Shown piece by piece: positions 1 to 10,946 of a DNA stretch of 64,000 bases; the first letter of the stretch is position 1, and each line of letters starts with the position of its first letter. This stretch comes from Gerris lacustris. Its lineage: Eukaryota; Arthropoda; Insecta; Hemiptera; Gerridae. A program made the translations under genes and the position numbers. The notes beneath the pieces were generated by a model, which saw only the letters and a list, made by a program, of their open reading frames with translations, was not told where the DNA came from and did not search any database. Location: assembly GCA_951217055.1 (NCBI GenBank), contig OX578276.1:155133482-155197481 (forward strand), written 5' to 3'.

Positions 1-399
1 GAGGGTTTGAATAACCGTTAAAATTTATCTTTCATAAGCATAAGTATAATGGTTTTTTCTGATTCTCCTAAAAAGGTCTAATCCTCTTAAGTCAAAGGGT
101 ATTTTTTTAAACTTTTAATACCTATATAACCTCTGAATCGTAACGGTTCTTATACACATTACTATTCAAGTAAAGAAAAATAAAACCAATAAACACACCA
201 TATAGATTAGATTAGGTTACCCAAGAAAAAATCTGTACTAAATAAATGTACCCCTAAAACACTGTTAAATTATTTCAAAACTACCTCCAGAACATTTATA
301 TATATGTAATAATAATAATAATATGTAACGTACCGTAGTTAACTATTTGTTTTATTAACTATTTCATTAAAAATAGTAATAAATGTACTTATGAGGTAT
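1..399. other. AT-rich non-coding DNA
   Basis: No credible open frame or RNA gene is seen. The stretch is AT-rich with a short (AATAAT)-type run near 310. Confidence 0.6.
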
Positions 400-735
400 G
401 CTGAATTCCAGTTGAAACTAAATATTTTCAACTGCCTTTATGCTTTATTAATTAATTTTTTCGGCTGCCACGATTCTGGAAACAACAATACTGCGACCGA
501 GCCGAGTCAAACTATACTGCATTGCAGTATAGGGGTGTTTTAAACTGCGAAACAGTTTAGTGGTTATGCTGCACAGGAGTTGAATGATATGTTCGACTTG
601 ACTCCAGTATACCATCAACTGCTACGCAGTCTGAAAACGTCTATGCTGGGTCGCAGAATAGGCCTATACTGCACCTCAGTATGGGAATGAATTTTTTCGA
701 CTAGTACGCGGTTGAAAAATGGTGGCAGAATAAGT
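400..735. repeat. Cluster of consecutive short hairpins
   Basis: At least six short inverted repeats follow one another: CAGTTGAAA (409-417) with its complement at 426-434; a near-continuous palindrome TATACTGCA/TGCAGTATA at 513-531; TAAACTG/CAGTTTA at 541-559; ACTGC/GCAGT at 618-630; ATACTG/CAGTAT at 666-682; and a TTTTTCGAC/GTTGAAAAA pair around 693-719 with one wobble. Most share an ACTG/CAGT core. No coding potential is seen. It may be a structured non-autonomous element; its ends could not be defined. Confidence 0.55.
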
Positions 736-1420
736 TATACTGACTATTTAGCATAATTTTCTCTCCGTGTACCTTCTTTTGTTTTGAAGATCAGCTGATT
801 GTGATTTTGATGAGCTCAGTCTTTCTTTATCTTTTTTTTCTGTCCGTTCCACATTCCTTAAAGCTTTGGCTTACAATTTAAATGACTACGTTATTATCTA
901 TACAGTTTTTTTTTTTTTTTAACTAAAACTTGACAGAGTGTGTGAAGCAATTATGAAATCTTAAATAATATCTTCTTTTAACTTTAAAATAAAAAAAATT
1001 ACATGATAACGGATAAATTAATTTTATAAGCTTTTCTTATGAATTGACATAAATTATGATTAATCAAAAATTCTGTTTAGGTTTAAAAAAAATTCTGTTT
1101 GCACAATCTTGTTATAGATCTACTCCGTCTGGGAGGCAATGGAAATGCTGACTAGGAACTTGATATACAGTATGCCTTCAGTGTCTTGAAGGATCATTTT
1201 ACACTTATGTGATTAAATGGATCATTTGCCTGGGCAAGGCGGGAAAAAAAAATACAATAGGCATAAAATTAAAAAGAAATACGATCCAGTAAAGTACGTG
1301 TGAAGTATTATTGCAAAATTGCAAGTCTGGTGGGGAATTGGATGTGGCAGGAAAATATGGTTTGGTGGGAAAATTTATGGAAGCTGAAAAAAAAATGCAT
1401 AATGTAATATTATATTAATT
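736..1420. other. Gene-free AT-rich stretch
   Basis: No supported gene. Poly-T and poly-A runs near 905 and 985 are the only low-complexity features. Confidence 0.5.
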
Positions 1421-1455
1421 AGACGTTGAAGGGGCTTTGACCCTTCATCAGCAAT
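1421..1455 (-). ncRNA. Degenerate hammerhead-ribozyme-like motif
   Basis: Read on the minus strand, CTGATGA (1451-1445) is followed by a stem AAGGG...CCCTT and then CAACGTC. The order CUGAUGA, stem II, catalytic box, GUC matches the hammerhead motifs carried by Penelope-like retroelements. The GAAA box has decayed to CAAC, so it should be inactive. No reverse transcriptase remains beside it. Likely a leftover of a Penelope-like terminal repeat. Confidence 0.35.
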
Positions 1456-1666
1456 CTGCACGTGCCTCTGTTTAAGGCGTCATTTATCTAAAACAAAAGA
1501 ATAGTGTTAGTAATGAGATAATAATATGAGCGTCTGAAATTAACCTTGAAGTCATTATTGCAATGAAAGTTCCTGAAAATGATATTTTATTTACAGAAAT
1601 TAATATTGATGAATGTAGAATTAGGAAAATACTGGAATGATTTTATAATTTCATTTTAAAATTATT

Positions 1667-2428
1667 TTATTTTTGTCGTGGTCTTAAGGCCATGTGATGA
1701 GTTGGTCTTGCATTTGTGTTTGGTTGTAGATTTTGGTTTCTTGCTGTCTGATTATCGTTGCCTGATTCATCAGTACTGTCTGATGATGCATCACTCAAGT
1801 TTTGATTTTGGTCTGGTGGGGTTGTGAATGGTACTTTATGTTTGCTGTGCCTTTTTATTGCAGGTTTTATTCTGTTTATGTGTACTGTAAGTTTCCTATT
1901 GCCTACTTGTAGTTGAACTGTTAATGGACTAATAATACGTGTTATCGCGTGAGGCCCTGTCCATTTACGGGCAAGTTTGTGGACAGTTCCTTTCTTTATT
2001 TGGGGTTTATGTAAATATACGAGTTGGCCTACCTTATAGTTTCTTGTGCTAGTCTTGTAATGTTTGTTGTATTGGTGTTCTCTCTTTTGAGCCGCTTGAA
2101 CTTGAAAAGCGTCTGTTTGATCGAATACATCTCTTAGTTTCTTTTTAAGTTCGGCTATTTGTGTTTTGTATTTGGGCCTGTTTGTGGATATATTGTCTAC
2201 GAAACCAATGTGTCGCATGGGGAAACCGAAAACTATTTCGTGTGGACTAAAGTTTGTGCTTTCATGGTGACTTATGTTGTGTGACATTTGAATTAATTTA
2301 ACATACTTGTCCCAATCTGTTTGTCTGATGTTAGTGTAATGACTTAGGGAGTTATTAACGCCTTTAAATATATTCTCTACCAAGCCATTTGAACTGGGAT
2401 GATATGGCGTTGAAAATACTTGTTTGAT
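1667..2428 (-). pseudogene. Integrase C-terminal fragment of LTR retrotransposon
   Basis: The open frame begins after an in-frame TAG (2431-2429) and runs to a TAA at 1667. Near its start is the YHPSSNGLVE signature, whose glutamate is the third residue of the DD35E catalytic triad; the first two aspartates are deleted. Further on come SPHEIVFGFPMRH, typical of the post-catalytic region, and a basic C-terminal fold VGQLVYLHKP...KLARKWTGPHAI, the GPY/F-like DNA-binding module. The tail is Gln/Asn/Ser-rich. The encoded piece has about 250 residues against 400 or more for a full integrase. It has no start codon of its own and is a truncated polyprotein remnant. Confidence 0.75.
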
Positions 2429-2436
2429 CTATATAT

Positions 2437-3273
2437 TTATTTATTTATCGTATGACCTAAAATTATGTGTGTTAAAAAATGAATGGATGTGTTTATCTGT
2501 GCTTGGACAATCATGATCTGACCTGTTTTACCTTTGAGAGTGATTAGAGGGTTTATGACTTCAGTCTTAGTGAACAAATTTGGGTGAATAACTGATGTCG
2601 CTGAACTTTTATCTAAGACTGTCTCTTCCGGAATTCTGTTTAACTTTGCCTTGATGATAACCTGTTTATGTACTAAATTTATTGATGGTATAGTTACTAC
2701 TGTTGTGTTGCAATTGGGTTTTGTAAATTTGTTATGAGTACGTGGAAATTGTGTGCCTGTTGAATTCATTTGTGTTATTATTTGGGTTTGTTTTGTGGTG
2801 TTTGTTTGAGGTTGAATTTGATGTTTAGTGTTTGTTCCTTGTGGTTTTGAGGTGATAGTTTGAGGTTGAATTTGATATTTTGTGTTTGTTTCTTGTGGTT
2901 TTGAGGTGATAGTTTGAGGTTGAATTTGATATTTTGTGTTTGTTCCTTGTGGTTTTGAGGTGTTAGTTTGAGGTTGAATTTCTTGTTGTTGAGTGTTTAT
3001 TTCTTGCGGGTTTGAGGTGATTGTTTTTGTTGGTGTATTTTGTTCTGGAGTCTTTAAAAATTGCCTTAATTTGCTGCAGTCAAACACTCCGTGGCCAGCT
3101 TGGTTACAAAATTTGCAATATATTATTTTATACTTGTTACATTGTTCTGCCGTATGCCCTTGTTGGTCGCATAATTGAAAAATAGTGTTTCGAGGATTGT
3201 GTGGGCAGTTGCTGGCTAAGTGGGATAATTTCTGGCAGTATTGACAGGCATAAATTGTTAAATAATCATACAT
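2437..3273 (-). CDS. Gag-like zinc-knuckle protein fused to protease remnant
   Basis: The 278-codon frame starts at ATG 3273-3271. The N-terminus carries three zinc-knuckle units: CQYCQKLSHLASNC and CKFCNQAGHGVFDC are intact CX2CX4HX4C boxes, while the middle one has Phe in place of the first Cys. Residues about 85-165 are a tandem repeat of roughly 18 residues (unit like QIQPQTITSKPQ plus TNTK), four imperfect copies. The C-terminal part resembles a retropepsin, but the expected D-T/S-G reads D-K-S, which should abolish catalysis. The upstream matrix/capsid region typical of Gag is missing. The frame ends at the deletion that removes the reverse transcriptase. Its intact length may be chance preservation. 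Confidence 0.6.
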   Translation of the reverse strand: MYDYLTIYACQYCQKLSHLASNCPHNPRNTIFQLCDQQGHTAEQCNKYKIIYCKFCNQAGHGVFDCSKLRQFLKTPEQNTPTKTITSNPQEINTQQQEIQPQTNTSKPQGTNTKYQIQPQTITSKPQETNTKYQIQPQTITSKPQGTNTKHQIQPQTNTTKQTQIITQMNSTGTQFPRTHNKFTKPNCNTTVVTIPSINLVHKQVIIKAKLNRIPEETVLDKSSATSVIHPNLFTKTEVINPLITLKGKTGQIMIVQAQINTSIHFLTHIILGHTINK

Positions 3274-3566
3274 ATTGTGTGTTTTAGTTGTTAAAAAAAA
3301 GTGAATAAATGTAATATTATTATATATTTAAATAATTATGATAAGTTCTTACCTTATGTTTGAATCCGAATGTGCTTGTGATTTGTGATTATGATGATAA
3401 GTTGAATGGTGATTGAATTGTTGATTGTTGAATTGTTGATGTGCACTCGCGTCTCTGAAGGTGTCAGTTTAGAAATAAAATTGAATAATAATAAAATGTG
3501 TTGTTTGTTTGAAATTGTTATTTGATTGTGATTAATTGTGTGGGGTGAATCCTCTGCTGCCACCAA

Positions 3567-3829
3567 TGTAACGGGGATTTTGTGAGTGGAATAAAGTAGA
3601 TAATAAATGTTTGATATATATATTTATTCGTATATGAATGTGTATGTGTGATTGTTAGTAAGATATGTACACCTCCAGAGCTAAGATCGGACTCCCCGTG
3701 TGATTCTATGCTAGGGCTTTGTTAGATTCTTGGTGGGGGAAAGCACCACTAGACAGAAATTCGAGCCTTTGCTAGCCTAAGGTCTACACTGCTTTCCTAG
3801 AATATTCTAGACTTGGCTTCCCCGTTACA
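3567..3829 (-). repeat. 5' LTR of the 1.7-3.8 kb element (263 bp)
   Basis: On the minus strand it starts TGTAACGGGG and ends CCCCGTTACA, so it has TG...CA termini inside a short inverted repeat. An AATAAA-type signal lies near 3625. Directly inside (3566-3550) is TTGGTGGCAGCAG, a primer-binding-type junction. No second copy of this LTR was found in the window. Confidence 0.7.
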
Positions 3830-4516
3830 CTACTAACTAATAACAAATAAACTAGTGGCTGACTAAACATAAATATCCTATTAGAGGCACATAATATACT
3901 TCAGCTTGTAACTAATAAGCCTAAAGCGGCTCATACACTACACGTGCGTTGCACAGCGTGCAAGCACGCCGGCGCCGTTTCGTCCGTTTTTGGACGAAAC
4001 GTGCTAGTGTGTGGAGGTCTCCGTGCAAAGCACGGCCTGCAATGCATGGCACGATGAGAATCAAGACGAGTTTGATTTTCGGCGCGCCATGCCATCCCAC
4101 CCCGTGCCAACATGCTAGTGTGTGGGATAGTCTCGCGCCACGTGCTAAGGGTGCAACATCTTTTGGCGCCATATTGGGTTTGCTAGCACTAAGAGATTCT
4201 AGCTTATATTTTTTGTCAATGAGTGATACATCCGTTTTTCTCCCTCCTGATTTCTTGCTGTTGTTTATCGACGGTTATAGAAATCACTATTGTTTGTGGC
4301 GAGTTCAGAGCAAGGTTATCTTTCTTCTTCAACCAATTTTTTGTCCGTATTTGTCTCCTCTTCCGTTTCTCGTTGCTATCTTCATGTATCGCGCCAATCA
4401 ACAAACTAAAGCTTTATTTTTCGTTACCACATTTTTTTCGGATTTACTCCCGGGCTCCAGAACGTGCCATAAGGAACTTCGTTCCAAAAACAAAACATTG
4501 TCGCCGCAGTCACACC
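3830..4516. other. Unclassified repeat-like DNA, no supported gene
   Basis: A 208-codon frame (3949-4575) exists here but shows no domain, and its end runs into a hairpin repeat, so it is not called. The start (about 3920-4150) is rich in short inverted words such as GTGCTAGTGTGTGG, reminiscent of the Harbinger-like elements further on. Sequence near 4438-4490 recurs at 37690-37740. Confidence 0.4.
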
Positions 4517-4611
4517 AACTGAACTATATACTGGAGAATGCCTTTCTCTCGTTCTTCGTGACTTGGTATCGGTAGCGACAGAGAAAGGTATTCTCCAGTA
4601 TAGCTCAGTTG
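4517..4611. repeat. Inverted repeat, arms of about 30 bp
   Basis: The left arm (CTATATACTGGAGAATGCC, from about 4522) and right arm (GGTATTCTCCAGTATAGC, to about 4605) are reverse complements with a few mismatches and enclose about 35 bp. The right arm runs straight into the tRNA-like module. Confidence 0.55.
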
Positions 4612-4672
4612 GTAAGAGCGCCTGTAACGGATATATAGGAGGCCCGTGGTTCAAGTCCCGGTGCCGGGGTCT
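4592..4672 (+). repeat. tRNA-like (SINE head) module
   Basis: Box A TAGCTCAGTTGG (4601-4612) and box B GGTTCAAGTCC (4648-4658) match the internal RNA polymerase III promoter. The D-stem pairs (GCTC/GAGC). The acceptor ends do not pair, the T-stem has mismatches and the anticodon loop lacks U33, so it is not a working tRNA. A T-run follows. The tail (about 4688-4722) shares a block with the palindrome at 42519-42610. Best read as a tRNA-derived SINE. Confidence 0.55.
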
Positions 4673-4980
4673 TTTTTCTCTTTATGTATCCCGTAGTTAA
4701 TGATAATTATAATTTGATTTAAGCATTCCGTGGTAAGAATGATAGCAGTATAAAAAGGCAACAGTAGAAGATTCTACTTGAAGTCTCTATTTATTTGATT
4801 ACAATAACTTGGATTTAAAGGAAATATTTTTTAGTTGACTTTTTAAAACAATATTTGAACAAGAATGAGTTATTAAAAATAATACATGACATTAAGTCAT
4901 TTGTCAGATTGCCAGGTGGAATCCAACAAAGAATACTACCTAAAACTTACAAATTTGCACTTTTTTTTATGTATACATGT
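4673..4980. other. Tail of SINE-like unit and AT-rich flank
   Basis: Contains the block shared with 42570-42610; otherwise nothing recognised. Confidence 0.4.
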
Positions 4981-5158
<178 letters not shown>

Positions 5159-5520
5159 ATGTGTCACTCCAGACGATATCTCACGCTAGGATGCACTATG
5201 GAGTCCATTTAGGGGTCAAATTTTAACCATTGAGGGTCAAAAATAGCATAATAACATGTTTTTTTCCATTTTACCCCTCTCTTATATGAAAATATGCAAA
5301 AGTGTACATATCAACAATTACTGTACTCTTATAAAGAGCTTTCCAACGGCATGTATCTTGGATACATGTCGTTGGTACCAATTTTTTTTTCACCCATCCA
5401 AATTCTAAACCAAAATCTTCCTATATTATCATAAGCCAATAATATACGCTGATTTCTTTGAAAATTCGCTCATTAAGTCATGGTGCATGCCTGGATTTTT
5501 TTTAAATTATAACAGGGGCA
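5159..5520. repeat. Interspersed repeat, second copy at 19115-19560
   Basis: Starts GTGTCACTCCAGACGATATC and continues through blocks also found at 19115-19560: the AGGGGTCAA block, TTTTTTTCCATTTTACCC, CTTTCCAACG and CATTAAGTCATGG. The 19-kb copy has an insert of about 50 bp. Class unknown. Confidence 0.65.
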
Positions 5521-5629
5521 AGAAAAGCATGTGAGCGTTAACAAACGAGTTGCAAAAGCTTGTGTGAAAATTAGGGAATATCCCAGATTTGGGTATACAT
5601 GAAACATGTCGAGCGGGTTTGGCATTTAA

Positions 5630-6465
5630 CACTGACCGTCACAAAACCTACCGTCACGAAATCGACCGATGACGATAACTTGAGTAAAAGATGACCGAGT
5701 TAGTTGAAATTTGGTACACATGTTCATTTTACCAATACTCAGGATGAGTTCGTTTGAAAACGTTATCCGCCCAAGCGTACGCGAGCAACGCTCGCGTAAA
5801 CGTAAACCTTTAAATGTAAAATTGGAATTTTAGATCTGGAAAAAATTCTAACTTCATCTATTCAATGAGAGTTGTTTTTAGTTAAATCAAAACCGACACT
5901 GCTATGAAGTAATAAAGATCGCTAAATTGATTAAAGTGGACCTAAATGTTTAAAATAGAGAAAACAACGTTTTTTCCGATATCTTCCCTTCTAACGAAAC
6001 GATTTTAATAAAACTTCTTGCACATCATCTAAAGTACAATTGAAACAGGCATGTAAAATTTTAACCTGATGCAGAAGCTCTTGCGTAGTAATGTAGTAAA
6101 GCGATATATTTTATAATATTTTAAACTAAGGCCGGGAGGTAGGGAACAGGACTGTTCCCTACACAACCACTACAACCACCCTCTTTAGCTATAAACTTAT
6201 CATGATTAATTTTTTTTTTCAATATTCAATACATATTTATTGTAAGACGCTTGCTTTAATGATACAAATAATGCATTTCTTTTAATTTTGCCTTAATTCC
6301 TCTAAGGTCAAATGGTTAGTTACTTTAAATTTTGTCTCTTTTTTTAACTCCGCCATGTATAAGTAGTTAGCATCGTATAATACTTAGTAGTGTGATTTTA
6401 TAATTTATAAAAATCGTAAGGAACTTCTCTTAACGGGTGTCCCGCGACACCACACGTATTTTTTA
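5630..6465 (+). repeat. Interspersed repeat family with GGTGTCGCGGGACACC hairpin end
   Basis: The unit begins near ACCGTCACGAAATCGACCG and ends at GGGTGTCCCGCGACACC. The same unit lies reversed at 36983-37690. Partial copies are at 9355-9560 (end only) and 39240-39790 (start and middle). The terminal GGTGTC/GACACC hairpin next to a GGAAC/GTTCC-type pair could suit a rolling-circle element, but neither a 5' TC nor a 3' CTRR end could be fixed. No coding content. A 9-bp perfect palindrome (AGGGAACAG/CTGTTCCCT) is at about 6142-6161. Confidence 0.6.
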
Positions 6466-6688
6466 GAAATATTGTTTGGTTTTGGTCATTTTTTACTTTA
6501 CTCCGAGGGAGATTCGGTGCAATTCTTTTGTGCAAAATAATATTTTTATTTTTATTTTGTCAATTTTTTAATTTTCCTGAAATGTTAGCCCTAAATTCAG
6601 CCTACGTATTATATGCGGGTGCATTTAATATGAGAGAGTTTTCTGTGTACAAAAATCACATCACACAGAGAATGAAACCGAAATATGA
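6466..6688. other. Non-coding, no feature recognised
   Basis: T-rich sequence; the short open frame here has no protein-like character. Confidence 0.4.
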
Positions 6689-6900
6689 ACGAATCTGTTA
6701 CAAACCGACACACAGAACGGACGAATCTGTTACAAACCGACACACAGAACGGACGAATTTGTTATAAACCGCATACAGAACGGACGAATCTGTTATAAAC
6801 CGACACACAAAACGGACGAATCTGTTATAAACTGACACACAGAACGAACGAATCTGTTATAAACTGACACACAGAACGGACGAATCTGTTACAAACAGCA
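6689..6900. repeat. 32-bp minisatellite, about 7 copies
   Basis: The unit CGAATCTGTTAYAAACYGAC plus ACACAGAACGGA recurs every 31-32 bp (starts at 6690, 6722, 6754, 6785 and on), with C/T differences between copies. Confidence 0.9.
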
Positions 6901-7260
6901 TGCAGTAGTCTGTTATGAATAACAATAGCAGTTATTGAACATTTAACCCTAGAACGCTAACCATACTTTTTAACCTCTTATGACGAACCTTGAGTCATAT
7001 TGACTCCCTAATCTGTTATACCCAGTTTTATTAAATATAAAGGCCTAATATGTATAATATTTTTTTTAACACGTTTTAGTGCTAGTTGATGGGACACTTG
7101 GGTGCTTTGTTTACCATAAAAAAAACCATTTTTTTCCTTTTAATTCCGGTTTTTCAATCTGGACTACAATTACATATCCGGTATTGTTATCTACCGGAGG
7201 GTTTTATTTACTTTTTTTATGTATCTTTTTTCTTTCCTTTCCTTTGGTTTTTCTATTTCG

Positions 7261-7383
7261 TCATTCAATTAATTTATCATTTTCCTCATCATCACTGATG
7301 GGATCAAAAAAGGCATTTTCTTTTTTCAAATCAGGGTCCAAATCACAAGCGTCACCATTATTGTCGAATACGCTCTTTTTCAT
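7261..7383 (-). pseudogene. Possible piggyBac transposase N-terminal remnant
   Basis: A 40-codon frame with ATG at 7383-7381 and TGA at 7263-7261. It is strongly acidic, with DACDLDPDL and DPISDDEEND. An acidic, aspartate-rich N-terminus is usual for piggyBac transposases, and the frame lies inside piggyBac-type ends. No catalytic domain remains. The assignment rests on composition and context only. Confidence 0.35.
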
Positions 7384-7524
7384 AATCGGTTATTTCCTTC
7401 ATCAAGCGATAAATGTCCATTTATGCATTTCCTTCATCAAGCGATAAAAATACAATGATCATTGTATTTTGTCTCCTTTATTTGACTATATTGATATTCT
7501 ATTAACTTTATATTATTTAGACAT

Positions 7525-7644
<120 letters not shown>

Positions 7645-8056
7645 AATTTATACTTATAAATGAATAAATTACAATTATATTAACTTTAATTTGTAATAAT
7701 TATTCAATTAAAAGTTATATAATACCTAACTTATAAGATTTGAAATGACCAAATAAACAATAACACTTATTACTTATTAGATTAGGCTGTTAATCACTAT
7801 TCTGCGTCAAAATGACCTACAAAAAATTTACGTGTAAGACTAAACAGGAGTCAAAATTACTCCGGACTGCAGAAAAACAAACGAGGACACATCGTTTAGA
7901 ATCTGAATGTGGAACTGATAGAAGTGTAGAAGGGTCATTCAAGGGTGGGAGATAGCATAGCTGAGATGTGGGAGTTCTGTGTTTTACAGACACCATGCAT
8001 TCGAAGTTAAAAATAATGGGAGTCATTTTGACTCCAGGTTAGCGTTCTAGGGTTGA

Positions 8057-8520
8057 AGACGGTTTTTAAAGATACGAATTATTTGTATGTGCGGTAGTTT
8101 GGTGTTTTTGAACGTAGTACGTATAGAAGAGAGGAGTACTCAAGACATCTGCTTGAGGAACACCCTTCCTTTAGGGTTGAACAAAGCAGGGTTGTTGTGC
8201 GCATGTGTCGTAGATCACCCCCTCGGTGTTCACTCAACTCACGGCGGTCAGTCCCCAGTCTCAGTCTGTCTTGCGTTAACGTCACCGCGTCTAGTCTTGT
8301 AACCCCCCCGCAGCGAGGTAACACCCGCTGTGCAGTATCGATCCACGCTAATACAGACCTACTCTGCTACCTCGGGCGTTTCGGCCTTGCGTCGATATAA
8401 TCCGTCTCCCCTTATACACCCTCCCTCCTACAGTCAAGTCCCGTCTTCATTCCGCACCGGAAAAAAGTCATTTCGTTTTTATTTCTGTTTTAATCGTCTT
8501 TCTTACAAATAAAATGTAAC
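8057..8520. other. Relatively GC-rich island, no gene called
   Basis: About 8090-8460 is clearly richer in G+C and CpG than its surroundings. Overlapping short frames exist on both strands but show no domain. It could be a promoter-proximal region, an old LTR or a repeat. Confidence 0.3.
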
Positions 8521-9354
8521 GTTAAATAAGTTTAAGATCATCTGTCTTTAAAAAGATTACACTGTTTGAAAAATAGAACATCGCACATTTTAAAACATCT
8601 GTTGTAATTCGTTGCGTCGAGTCCCAAACCATCTCACTATTTTTAGACCATCACTTCTCTCCGTCGGCCTGCCATAGCCTAATCATTTTAATTTGGTAAG
8701 TTAACAATGTGCATAATATATATTTATATTGCTGCAGCTGCATAGAAGTGTACATATTACTTTAGAATTAACTATAATGCTCACTAAAATAATTACTCTA
8801 TTATTATGTTAAACAATTTTAGACTTACTAAAATTTTATTACTATGTTTCAATTAATTATTTAACTAAAATACTTATTTATTAGTTTTATAATAATGTTG
8901 CTCTGTATATAAAATTAATTATATTTCTATACAAACAATTATTTAAATCTCATTACTTATTATTAAGATGCAATTATAACTGTTTATATTTATTTAATTT
9001 TTAATTTAATAATTGAATAAAAAAAAAAAATGTGTCCCTACTGGGAATCGAAACAGGTCCAAACCACCACACTTTGTACTCCCATGTGAACATTTTTGTC
9101 CAATAACAGTAGGTAACAAGGAAACCATATGACACAATAATTGCCACACTACTTTTAAGACTGTTTGACAGTAGTTTTATCTTTATCGCGATGCAATTAT
9201 TTATATTATTATTATTTATATAACTTAACCAATATACAATCGGTGCGTTTTATTGTGTGCTAAGCATAGTATATGATTCCCTAGTTTTTCATCAAAGTGG
9301 ATTATTTTGAATGATTTCTTTATTTATTTTTATTTGATTGATTTATAAACTAAA
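8521..9354. other. AT-rich DNA with a minus-strand tRNA-like B box
   Basis: No protein gene. At 9044-9054 the plus strand reads GGAATCGAAAC, which on the minus strand is box B GTTTCGATTCC of a tRNA-like module (about 9030-9110). An A-rich run lies beside it at about 9020. No convincing box A; probably a decayed SINE. Confidence 0.4.
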
Positions 9355-9560
9355 AAAAATACGTGTGGTGTCGCGGGACACCCGGTAGGAACGAAGTTCC
9401 TTACATTTTTCATTAAATATAAATGATAAAATCACACTGAAAAAAGTACGTGTATACATTGCTAACTACTTATACATGGCGGAGTTAAGAGACATAATTA
9501 AAAGTAACTGATTGCACCCAGCGGAGTTAAGGCAAAATTAAAAAAAAAAAACAAGAAGCA
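9355..9560 (-). repeat. Terminal fragment of the GGTGTCGCGGGACACC repeat family
   Basis: Starts ACGTGTGGTGTCGCGGGACA and continues through AGGAACGAAGTTCCTTAC and CTAACTACTTATACATGGCG. It is the reverse-oriented end of the unit at 5630-6465 and matches 36983-37180 closely. Confidence 0.65.
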
Positions 9561-9830
9561 TTATATGTTTAACATTTCTTCCTTTACGATTTTGACAGAA
9601 AAAGGATCTTTAATCCACATATTATTTGAAGGAATATTCGGAAAGCAGTCTATAGAACTATTTATTAGCTCCGAAAGATGTTCTTGAATTGAAACTGAGA
9701 GTGTTTCTAGGTGTAAATCTCCTTCATCATAGTTTGCATGGGTTTCAATAAATGTATAATATGTAATGTTTCTAAAGATTTAAAATTTCTTCAATTTCTT
9801 CATTAAATTAATGAAGAAACTCCATTTTTT
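9561..9830. other. Non-coding, no feature recognised
   Basis: AT-rich; no supported feature. Confidence 0.4.
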
Positions 9831-10562
9831 AGGGTCCGTGTCCGTAGGCAAAACCAAGGACCCTTATATTTTCCTGCGTGTGTCTGTCCATCCGCCCTCT
9901 CGCGTGCTCTCACGACTACACCTTTCGTCCGATCACTTTGAAATTTGGCACGTACGTGTCATGTACCTACCCACATATTTCAAAAATATAGCGACTTAAA
10001 ACAAATATTTTTCAAAAAAAATTAGGGTAAAAAACTTAAGGGTTAATATTTGTTTATTTTTTTTCGACACCATGAGGGGTCATCTCATATGAAAGGGTAC
10101 GTCAAGCTGATTACAAAAATATATAATTCTTTGGATATAACCTTGATAGGGCGAGCGTAGGCAAGTTTGAAACGGGTGTGAAACGTGTCCCCCCGCCCTC
10201 TATCTCGCTTATGTGAAGTGCAAAAAATCTGAACAAATTCCTGAACATTCTTCGACCAAAAGTAAAGATACCACTTTTTGGAAATTTCGAAACAATAATA
10301 TTTTATTTTTTATTGACAAAATACGTTTTTTTTTTATAATTATGGTCTTTTCGATGTATTTATATGGTTGTAGTCCAGTTCAGGGGCAAAAATATACTTT
10401 ATCAGAGTGTGTTTTGAGAATATAAGACCCTTAGAATGGTTCAAAGTAAGCTTTTTAGCATTTTAAAAAAACACTGTTTATACACTTTACAGTTAAACAC
10501 TATATAGTGTGGCCTACGGACCCTCGCTGTGTGCTGACTAGCACACACTCGACCTGTTTATT
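9831..10562. mobile_element. Non-autonomous element with GGGTCCGTAGGC-type ends
   Basis: The left end reads AGGGTCCGTGTCCGTAGGC. Near the right end is GGCCTACGGACCCT (10511-10524), its approximate reverse complement. Just beyond is a hairpin TGTGTGCT-GACT-AGCACACA (10528-10547) followed by CTCGACCTG. A related AACTAGCACACACTTTACCT is at about 12827. No target duplication is clear. No transposase. Confidence 0.45.
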
Positions 10563-10946
10563 TCTAAGATAGATTTGAATAAAAAATATTTATTGATAAT
10601 AATTTCATTTTAATTTTTATAATATAAAACCGAATTTTTAATCGAAAGAATTTTTTTCATGTTTTTACAATTTTTTTTTCGAGAGCCGGCAAAATTTTTC
10701 TATCAACCCGATTTGTCGCGACCCACACTTTGGGAAACGCTGCCTATAGTTATATGTTATATGGGTAAGTATATCGGACTGATTCTCGCTTCTTCATTTT
10801 GGACGGTTAGGAGATCCAAGTGTTTATTACAACTTAAAAGTTATCTTATCTAATCAGGTTTTAGCCGTACTAGAAAAGGAAATCTCTTCCAAACTTAACA
10901 AGTCATACGTCCATCTCTTTCTCTATCTTTTCTACCCTTCCCTTAA
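10563..10946. other. Non-coding, no feature recognised
   Basis: AT-rich; short frames lack any domain. Confidence 0.4.

Larger units (their letters stand above)
1667..3829 (-). mobile_element. Internally deleted LTR retrotransposon (Ty3/gypsy-like)
   Basis: On the minus strand the order is LTR (3829-3567), primer-binding region, Gag/protease frame (3273-2437), then directly the end of integrase (2428-1667). Reverse transcriptase and RNase H are absent, so one deletion near 2430 joins protease to integrase. No 3' LTR is found below 1667, although the integrase frame ends at a normal stop. The element is therefore defective for autonomous movement. Gag with CCHC knuckles followed by an aspartic protease and a late integrase is the general plan of Ty3/gypsy elements; the clade is not resolved. 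Confidence 0.75.

Noticed and set aside
3949..4575. 208-codon open frame on the plus strand
   Set aside because: No domain, mixed composition, and its end lies in an inverted repeat next to a SINE module.
4592..4672. A functional tRNA gene
   Set aside because: Boxes A and B are good, but acceptor and T-stems do not pair and U33 is missing.
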